64,000 bases of DNA from Yamagishiella unicocca (Eukaryota > Chlorophyta > Chlorophyceae > Chlamydomonadales > Volvocaceae): NCBI GenBank assembly GCA_003116995.1, contig BDSL01000202.1, positions 1 through 64,000 of the forward strand, read 5' to 3'. A program made the position numbers and the translations under genes. Below the pieces are notes generated by a model. It saw nothing but the letters and a program-made list of their open reading frames with translations, made no database searches and had not been told where the DNA came from. Shown piece after piece: positions 56,867 to 64,000 of this stretch. Position 1 is the first letter of the stretch. Every line of letters starts with the position of its first letter.

Positions 56867-59800
56867 GCGGCCCCCGTGTCCCCTCGGCCCCCCTCTTTTT
56901 CTGGCCCCCTTCCTTCGGCCCCTCCCCCCCTCTTCTTGGCTCCCCTTTGGCTCGCTCTTGGGCCTGCTTTGGCCCTGCTGTCCCTCCTGGGCTTTCGTCT
57001 TCGGGTTTCGCCGTCCCGTCCCCGCCTGTCCGCCCCCGTCTCGCCCTCTTCTCCTCCTTTTGTTCCGGCGCCGCCCTCCCGGCCGTTGGTGTCCTCCCCC
57101 TCTTTTTTGGGGGTGGGCCTGGCCCCGCCCCCTGGCTCCCCCCTCCGGCGGCCCCCCGTTCCCCTCGGCCCCCCCTCTTTTTTCTTGGCCCTTGGCCTTC
57201 CTTCGGCCCTCTCCTCTTTCTCCTCTTCCTTGGCTCCCCTTTGGCTCGCTCTTGGGCCTGCTTTGGCCCTGCTGTCCCTCCTGGGCTTTCGTCTCGGGTT
57301 TCGCCGTCCCGTCCCCGCCTGTCCGCCCCGTCTCGCCCTCTTCTCCTCCTTTTGTTCCGGCGCCGCCCTCCCGGCCGTTGGTGTCCTCCCCCTCTTTTTT
57401 GGGGGTGGGCCTGGCCCCGCCCCCTGGCTCCCCCTCCGGCGGCCCCCCGTGTCCCCTCGGCCCCCCTCTTTTTTCTTGGCCCTTGGTCCTTCCTTCGGCC
57501 CTCTCCTCTTCTCCTCTTCCTTGGCTCCCCTTTGGCTCGCTCTTGGGCCTGCTTTGGCCCTGCTGTCCCTCTGGGCTTTCGTTTCGGGTTTCGCCGTCCC
57601 GTCCCCGCCTGTCCGCCCCGTCTCGCCCTCTTCTCCTCCTTTTGTTCCGGCGCCGCCCTCCCGGCCGTTGGTGTCCTCCCCCTTTTTTGGGGGTGGGCCT
57701 GGCCCCGCCCCCCTGGCTCCCCCTCCGGCGGCCCCCCGTTCCCCTCGGCCCCCCCTCTTTTTTCTTGGCCCTTGGCCTTCCTTCGGCCCTCTCCTCTTCT
57801 CCTCTTCTTGGCTCCCCTTTGGCTCGCTCTTGGGCCTGCTTTGGCCCTGCTGTCCCTCTGGGCTTTCGTCTTCGGGTTTCGCCGTCCCGTCCCCGCCTGT
57901 CCGCCCCGTCTCGCCCTCTTCTCCTCCTTTTGTTCCGGCGCCGCCCTCCCGGCCGTTGGTGTCCTCCCCCCTTTTTTGGGGGTGGGCCTGGCCCCGCCCC
58001 CTGGCTCCCCCTCCGGCGGCCCCCCGTTCCCCTCGGCCCCCCTCTTTTTTCTTGGCCCTTGGCCTTCCTTCGGCCCTCTCCTCTTCTCCTCTTCTTGGCT
58101 CCCCTTTGGCTCGCTCTTGGGCCTGCTTTGGCCCTGCTGTCCCTCCTGGGCTTTCGTCTTCGGGTTTCGCCGTCCCGTCCCCGCCTGTCCGCCCCGTCTC
58201 GCCCTCTTCTCCTCCTTTTGTTCCGGCGCCGCCCTCCCGGCCGTTGGTGTCCTCCCCCTTTTTTTGGGGGTGGGCCTGGCCCCGCCCCCCTGGCTCCCCC
58301 TCCGGCGGCCCCCGTTCCCCTCGGCCCCCCTCTTTTTTTCTTGGCCCTTGGCCTTCCTTCGGCCCTCTCCTCTTCTCCTCTTCCTTGGCTCCCTTTGGCT
58401 CGCTCTTGGGCCTGCTTTGGCCCTGCTGTCCCTCTGGGCTTTCGTCTTCGGGTTTCGCCGTCCCGTCCCCGCCTGTCCGCCCCGTCTCGCCCTCTTCTCC
58501 TCCTTTTGTTCCGGCGCCGCCCTCCCGGCCGTTGGTGTCCTCCCCCTCTTTTTTGGGGTGGGCTGGCCCCGCCCCCCTGGCTCCCCCTCCGGCGGCCCCC
58601 CGTTCCCCTCGGCCCCCCCTCTTTTTTCTTGGCCCTTGGCCTTCCTTCGGCCCTCTCCTCTTCTCCTCTTCCTTGGCTCCCTTTGGCTCGCTCTTGGGCC
58701 TGCTTTGGCCCTGCTGTCCCTCTGGGCTTTCGTCCTCGGGTTTCGCCGTCCCGTCCCCGCCTGTCCGCCCCGTCTCGCCCTCTTCTCCTCCTTTTGTTCC
58801 GGCGCCGCCCTCCCGGCCGTTGGTGTCCTCCCCCTCTTTTTTGGGGGTGGGCCTGGCCCCGCCCCCTGGCTCCCCCTCCGGCGGCCCCCCGTTCCCCTCG
58901 GCCCCCCCTCTTTTTTCTTGGCCCTTGGCCTTCCTTCGGCCCTCTCCTCTTCTCCTCTTCTTGGCTCCCCTTTGGCTCGCTCTTGGGCCTGCTTTGGCCC
59001 TGCTGTCCCTCTGGGCTTTCGTCTCGGGTTTCGCCGTCCCGTCCCCGCCTGTCCGCCCCGTCTCGCCCTCTTCTCCTCCTTTTGTTCCGGCGCCGCCCTC
59101 CCGGCCGTTGGTGTCCTCCCCTCTTTTTGGGGGTGGGCTGGCCCCGCCCCCTGGCTCCCCCTCCGGCGGCCCCCCGTTCCCCTCGGCCCCCCCTCTTTTT
59201 TCTTGGCCCTTGGCCTTCCTTCGGCCCTCTCCTCTTCTCCTCTTCCTTGGCTCCCCTTTGGCTCGCTCTTGGGCCTGCTTTGGCCCTGCTGTCCCTCTGG
59301 GCTTTCGTCTTCGGGTTTCGCCGTCCCGTCCCCGCCTGTCCGCCCCGTCTCGCCCTCTTCTCCTCCTTTTGTTCCGGCGCCGCCCTCCCGGCCGTTGGTG
59401 TCCTCCCCTCTTTTTTGGGGGTGGGCCTGGCCCCGCCCCCCTGGCTCCCCCCTCCGGCGGCCCCCCGTCTCCCCTCGGCCCCCCCTCTTTTTTCTTGGCC
59501 CTTGGCCTTCCTTCGGCCCTCTCCTCTTCTCTTTCTTGGCTCCCCTTTGGCTCGCTCTTGGGCCTGCTTTGGCCCTGCTGTCCCTCCTGGGCTTTCGTCT
59601 TCGGGTTTCGCCGTCCCGTCCCCGCCTGTCCGCCCCGTCTCGCCCTCTTCTCTCCTTTTGTTCCGGCGCCGCCCTCCCGGCCGTTGGTGTCCTCCCCTCT
59701 TTTTTGGGGGTGGGCTGGCCCCGCCCCCCTGGCTCCCCCTCCGGCGGCCCCCCGTTCCCCTCGGCCCCCCCTCTTTTTTTCTTGGCCCTTGGCCTTCCTT

Positions 59801-62800
59801 CGGCCCTCTCCTCTTCTCCTCTTCCTTGGCTCCCCTTTGGCTCGCTCTTGGGCCTGCTTTGGCCCTGCTGTCCCTCCTGGGCTTTCGTCTTCGGGTTTCG
59901 CCGTCCCGTCCCCGCCTGTCCGCCCCGTCTCGCCTCTTCTCCTCCTTTTGTTCCGGCGCCGCCCTCCCGGCCGTTGGTGTCCTCCCCTCTTTTTTGGGGG
60001 TGGGCCTGGCCCCGCCCCCCTGGCTCCCCCCTCCGGCGGCCCCCCGTCTCCCCTCGGCCCCCCCTCTTTTTTCTTGGCCCTTGGCCCTTCCTTCGGCCCT
60101 CTCCTCTTCTCCTCTTCCTTGGCTCCCTTTGGCTCGCTCTTGGGCCTGCTTTGGCCCTGCTGTCCCTCCTGGGCTTTCGTCTTCGGGTTTCGCCGTCCCG
60201 TCCCCGCCTGTCCGCCCCGTCTCGCCCTCTTCTCCTCCTTTTGTTCCGGCGCCGCCCTCCCGGCCGTTGGTGTCCTCCCCCTCTTTTTTGGGGGTGGGCC
60301 TGGCCCCGCCCCCCTGGCTCCCCCTCCGGCGGCCCCCGTTCCCCTCGGCCCCCCCTCTTTTTTCTTGGCCCTTGGCCCTTCCTTCGGCCCTCTCCTCTTC
60401 TCCTCTTCTTGGCTCCCCTTTGGCTCGCTCTTGGGCCTGCTTTGGCCCTGCTGTCCCTCCTGGGCTTTCGTCTTCGGGTTTCGCCGTCCCGTCCCCGCCT
60501 GTCCGCCCCGTCTCGCCCTCTTCTCCTCCTTTTGTTCCGGCGCCGCCCTCCCGGCCGTTGGTGTCCTCCCCCTTTTTTGGGGGTGGGCCTGGCCCCGCCC
60601 CCCTGGCTCCCCCTCCGGCGGCCCCCGTCTCCCCTCGGCCCCCCCTCTTTTTTCTTGGCCCTTGGCCCTTCCTTCGGCCCTCTCCTCTTCTCCTCTTCCT
60701 TGGCTCCCCTTTGGCTCGCTCTTGGGCCTGCTTTGGCCCTGCTGTCCCTCCTGGGCTTTCGTCTTCGGGTTTCGCCGTCCCGTCCCCGCCTGTCCGCCCC
60801 GTCTCGCCCTCTTCTCCTCCTTTTGTTCCGGCGCCGCCCTCCCGGCCGTTGGTGTCCTCCCCCTCTTTTTGGGGGTGGGCCTGGCCCCGCCCCCTGGCTC
60901 CCCCTCCGGCGGCCCCCCGTCTCCCCTCGGCCCCCCCTCTTTTTTCTTGGCCCTTGGCCCTTCCTTCGGCCCTCTCCTCTTCTCCTCTTCCTTGGCTCCC
61001 TTTGGCTCGCTCTTGGGCCTGCTTTGGCCCTGCTGTCCCTCCTGGGCTTTCGTCTTCGGGTTTCGCCGTCCCGTCCCCGCCTGTCCGCCCCGTCTCGCCC
61101 TCTTCTCCTCCTTTTGTTCCGGCGCCGCCCTCCCGGCCGTTGGTGTCCTCCCCTCTTTTTTGGGGGTGGGCCTGGCCCCGCCCCCCTGGCTCCCCCTCCG
61201 GCGGCCCCCCGTCTCCCTCGGCCCCCCCTCTTTTTTCTTGGCCCTTGGCCCTTCCTTCGGCCCTCTCCTCTTCTCTCTTCCTTGGCTCCCCTTTGGCTCG
61301 CTCTTGGGCCTGCTTTGGCCCTGCTGTCCCTCCTGGGCTTTCGTCTTCGGGTTTCGCCGTCCCGTCCCCGCCTGTCCGCCCCCGTCTCGCCCTCTTCTCC
61401 TCCTTTTGTTCCGGCGCCGCCCTCCCGGCCGTTGGTGTCCTCCCCTCTTTTTTGGGGGTGGGCCTGGCCCCGCCCCCTGGCTCCCCCTCCGGCGGCCCCC
61501 CGTCTCCCTCGGCCCCCCCTCTTTTTTCTTGGCCCTTGGCCCTTCTTCGGCCCTCTCCTCTTCTCCTCTTCTTGGCTCCCCTTTGGCTCGCTCTTGGGCC
61601 TGCTTTGGCCCTGCTGTCCCTCCTGGGCTTTCGTCTTCGGGTTTCGCCGTCCCGTCCCCGCCTGTCGCCCCCGTCTCGCCCTCTTCTCCTCCTTTTGTTC
61701 CGGCGCCGCCCTCCCGGCCGTTGGTGTCCTCCCCTCTTTTTTGGGGGTGGGCCTGGCCCCGCCCCCTGGCTCCCCCTCCGGCGGCCCCCCGTTCCCCTCG
61801 GCCCCCCATCTTTTTTCTTGGCCCTTGGCCCTTCCTTCGGCCTCTACTCTTCTCCTCTTCTTGGCTCCCTTTGGCTCGCTCTTGGGCCTGCTTTGGCCCT
61901 GCTGTCCCTCCTGGGCTTTCGTCTTCGGGTTTCGCCGTCCCGTCCCCGCCTGTCCGCCACCGTCTCGCCTCTTCTCCTCCTTTTGTTCCGGCGCCGCCCT
62001 CCCGGCCGTTGGTGTCCTCCCCTCTTTTTTGGGGTGGGCCTGGCCCCGCCCCCTGGCTCCCCCCTCCGGCGGCCCCCGTTCCCCTCGGCCCCCCTCTTTT
62101 TTTCTTGGCCCTTGGCCTTCCTTCGGCCCTCTCCTCTTCTCATCTTCCTTGGCTCCCCTTTGGCTCGCTCTTGGGCCTGCTTTGGCCCTGCTGTCCTCCT
62201 GGGCTTTCGTCTTCGGGTTTCGCCGTCCCGTCCCCGCCTGTCCGCCCCGTCTCGCCATCTTCTCCTCCTTTTGTTCCGGCGCCGCCCTCCCGGCCGTTGG
62301 TGTCCTCCCCTCTTTTTTGGGGGTGGGCCTGGCCCCGCCCCCTGGCTCCCCCTCCGGCGGCCCCCGTCTCCCCTCGGCCCCCCCCTCTTTTTTCTTGGCC
62401 CTTGGCCCTTCCTTCGGCCCTCTCCTTCTCACTCTTCTTGGCTCCCTTTGGCTCGCTCTTGGGCCTGCTTTGGCCCTGGCTGTCCCTCCTGGCTTTCGTC
62501 TTCGGGTTTCGCCGTCCCGTCCCCGCCTGTCCGCCCCGTCTCGCCCTCTTCTCCTCCTTTTGTTCCGGCGCCGCCCTCCCGGCCGTTGGTGTCCTCCACC
62601 CTCTTTTTTGGGGGTGGGCCTGGCCCCGCCCCCTGGCTCCCCCTCCGGCGGCCCCCCGTCTCCCCTCGGCCCCCCCTCTTTTTTCTTGGCCCTTGGCCCT
62701 TCCTTCGGCCCTCTCCTCTTCTCCTTTACTTGGCTCCCCTTTGGCTCGCTCTTGGGCCTGCTTTGGCCCTGCTGTCCCTCCTGGGCTTTCGTCTTCGGGT

Positions 62801-64000
62801 TTCGCCGTCCCGTCCCCGCCTGTCCGCCCCCGTCTCGCCTCTTCTCCTCCTTTTGTTCCGGCGCCGCCTCCCGGCCGTTGGTGTCCTCCCCCTCTTTTTT
62901 GGGGGTGGGCTGGCCCCGCCCCCTGGCTCACCCCTCCGGCGGCCCCCCGTTCCCCTCGGCCCCCCCCTCTTTTTTCTTGGCCCTTGGCCTTCTTCGGCCC
63001 TCTCTCTCTTTTCCTTGGCTCCCCTTTGGCTCGCTCTTGGGCCTGCTTTGGCCCTGCTGTCCCTCCTGGGCTTTCGTCTTCGGGTTTCGCAGTCCAGTCC
63101 CCGCCTGTCCGCCCCGTCTAGCCCTCTTCTCCTCCTTTTGTTCCGGCGCCGCCCTCCCGGCCGTTGGTGTCCTCCCCTCTTTTTTGGGGGTGGGCTGGCC
63201 CCGCCCCCCTGGCTCCCCCTCCGGCGGCCCCCCGTCTCCCCTCGGCCCCCCCTCTTTTTTCTTGGCCCTTGGCCCTTCATTCGGCCCTCTCATCTTCTCC
63301 TCTTCCTTGGCTCCCCTTTGGCTCGCTCTTGGGCCTGCTTTGGCCCTGCTGTCCCTCCCTGGGCTTTCGTCTTCGGGTTTCGCCGTCCCGTCCCCGCCTG
63401 TCCGCCCCGTCTCGCCTCTTTCCTCCTTTTGTTCCGGCGCCGCCCTCCCGGCCGTTGGTGTCCTCCCCCTTTTTTGGGGGTGGGACTGGCCCCGCCCCCT
63501 GGCTCCCCCTCCGGCGGCCCCCCGTTCCCCTCGGCCCCCCCTCTTTTTTCTTGGCCCTTGGCCTTCCTTCGGCCCTCTCCTCTTACTCCTCTTCTTGGCT
63601 CCCCTTTTGGCTCGCTCTTGGGCCTGCTTTGGCCCTGCTGTCCCTCCTGGGCTTTCGTCTTCGGGTTTCGCCGTCCCGTCCCCGCACTGTCCGCCCCGTC
63701 TGCCCTCTTCTCCTCCTTTTGTTCCGGCGCCGCCCTCCCGGCCGTTGGTGTCCTCCCCTCTTTTTTGGGGGTGGGCTGGCCCCGCCCCCCTGGCTCCCCC
63801 CTCCGGCGGCCCCCGTCTCCCTCGGCCCCCCCATCTTTTTTCTTGGCCCTTGGCCCTTCTTCGGCCCTCTCCTCTTCTCTCTTCCTTGGCTCCCTTTGGC
63901 TCGCTCTTGGGCCTGCTTTGGCCCTGCTGTCCCTCCTGGGCTTTCGTCCTCGGGTTTCGCCGTCCCGTCCCCGCCTGTCCGCCCCCGTCTCGCCCTCTTC
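56867..64000. repeat. Satellite family B, about 25 tandem copies of about 290 bp, running off the window
   Basis: The landmark GGCTCGCTCTT occurs 25 times, from 56,949 to 63,898, with intervals of 285-294 and a mean of 289.5. The order within a monomer is CTCTTTTTTCTTGGCCC, TCCTTCGGCCCTCTCC, CTTGGCTCCCCTTTGGCTCG, GGGCCTGCTTTGGCCCTGCT, GGGCTTTCGTCTTCGGGTTT, CGCCGTCCCGTCCCCGCCTG, TTTTGTTCCGGCGCCGCC, GGCCGTTGGTGTCC, TTTTTTGGGGGTGGGCCTGG, CCCCGCCCCCTGGCTCC and CCGGCGGCCCCCCGT. The consensus has no A. It is richer in G and CpG than family A, with about 21 CpG per copy by hand count. Early copies read CTTGGCCTTCC and CCCGTTCCCC; later copies mostly read CTTGGCCCTTCC and CCCGTCTCCC. I do not recognise it. 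Confidence 0.97.
57118..57133 (-). other. 16-base shared GC-box-like word, first family B copy
   Basis: The same CCTGGCCCCGCCCCCT as at 55-70, flanked here by GTGGG on the left and GGCTCC on the right, where family A has CCC and CTTTTTGG. The flanks do not match, so the similarity ends at the edges of the word. It recurs in essentially every family B copy. Confidence 0.7.

Noticed and set aside
37332..62432. Minus-strand open frames of up to about 8,400 codons, rich in Arg, Gly, Glu and Lys, that resemble basic nucleolar or RNA-binding proteins
   Set aside because: The T-free strand can encode only codons without T, which forces these residues. The same peptide words appear in all three frames in rotation. 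This is composition and not a protein family.
152..63121. A + strand open frame of about 21,000 codons, Pro/Leu/Ser-rich
   Set aside because: It is open only because the strand has no A and so no stop codon. The monomer of 290 bp is not a multiple of 3 and copies carry many indels, so the frame changes from copy to copy. There is no ATG, and no codon-level conservation can be seen.
1..64000. CRISPR array
   Set aside because: The direct repeats are contiguous and about 290 bp long, without unique spacers.
1..64000. rDNA or its intergenic spacer
   Set aside because: Pyrimidine-rich repeats do occur in rDNA spacers, but I see no 18S, 5.8S or 28S words and no promoter repeat that I recognise. 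The array is far longer than usual spacer blocks.
1..64000. Telomeric or subtelomeric repeat
   Set aside because: No TTAGGG/CCCTAA is possible without A, and none is present.
1..64000. Simple (CT)n or poly-pyrimidine microsatellite
   Set aside because: The unit is a complex 290-bp monomer with about 17% G in fixed places, not a short motif.
56867..64000. CpG-island promoter
   Set aside because: CpG is frequent in family B, but it repeats with every monomer and there is no unique gene sequence, start codon or splice signal next to it.
1..64000. Assignment to a named satellite or species
   Set aside because: High GC, CpG retention and array length fit a vertebrate GC-rich heterochromatin block, but I recognise neither monomer and cannot search a database.

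Overview
The window holds no gene that I can support. It is one continuous 64 kb tract of tandemly repeated satellite DNA. Two families meet at about 56,867. Family A (1 to about 56,866) has a monomer of about 290 bp and roughly 190-200 copies. Family B (about 56,867-64,000) also has a monomer of about 290 bp (mean 289.5 over 24 measured intervals) and about 25 copies. The two sequences are clearly different, but they share the monomer length, a 16-base word around CCCCGCCCCC and a 12-base word (CCCTGCTGTCCC).

The most striking property is composition. The + strand is written almost entirely in C, T and G. Neither consensus contains an adenine, and a by-eye count finds only about 80 A in 64,000 bases. 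The complementary strand is therefore practically free of T. This explains why every reading frame on both strands stays open for kilobases: each stop codon needs an A on one strand and a T on the other. The giant open frames are a compositional artefact, and 290 is not a multiple of 3, so the frame rotates with each copy.

Layout. From 1 to 24,230 there are regular A copies of variant V1 (GGTTCTCCTTTT), with a few damaged copies and one recent 90-bp duplication at 21,801-21,980. From 24,231 to about 33,900 the copies are V2 (GGTTCCCCTTTT) and carry a dense cluster of isolated A bases. V1 returns from 33,900 to 38,220. From 38,221 to 46,810 regular copies alternate with scrambled stretches built from shuffled fragments of the same monomer. 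From 46,811 to 56,490 there is a very regular V2 block containing local cohorts of sub-variants. At 56,491-56,866 the last A copies decay, and family B then runs to the window edge.

Organism. Long high-GC satellite arrays with retained CpG and no coding sequence point to a eukaryotic chromosome assembled with long reads. A GC-rich heterochromatic block of a vertebrate, for example a bird microchromosome, is a reasonable guess, but nothing in the sequence proves it. I do not recognise either family as a named satellite. There are no rRNA, tRNA, CRISPR, transposon or telomere signals.
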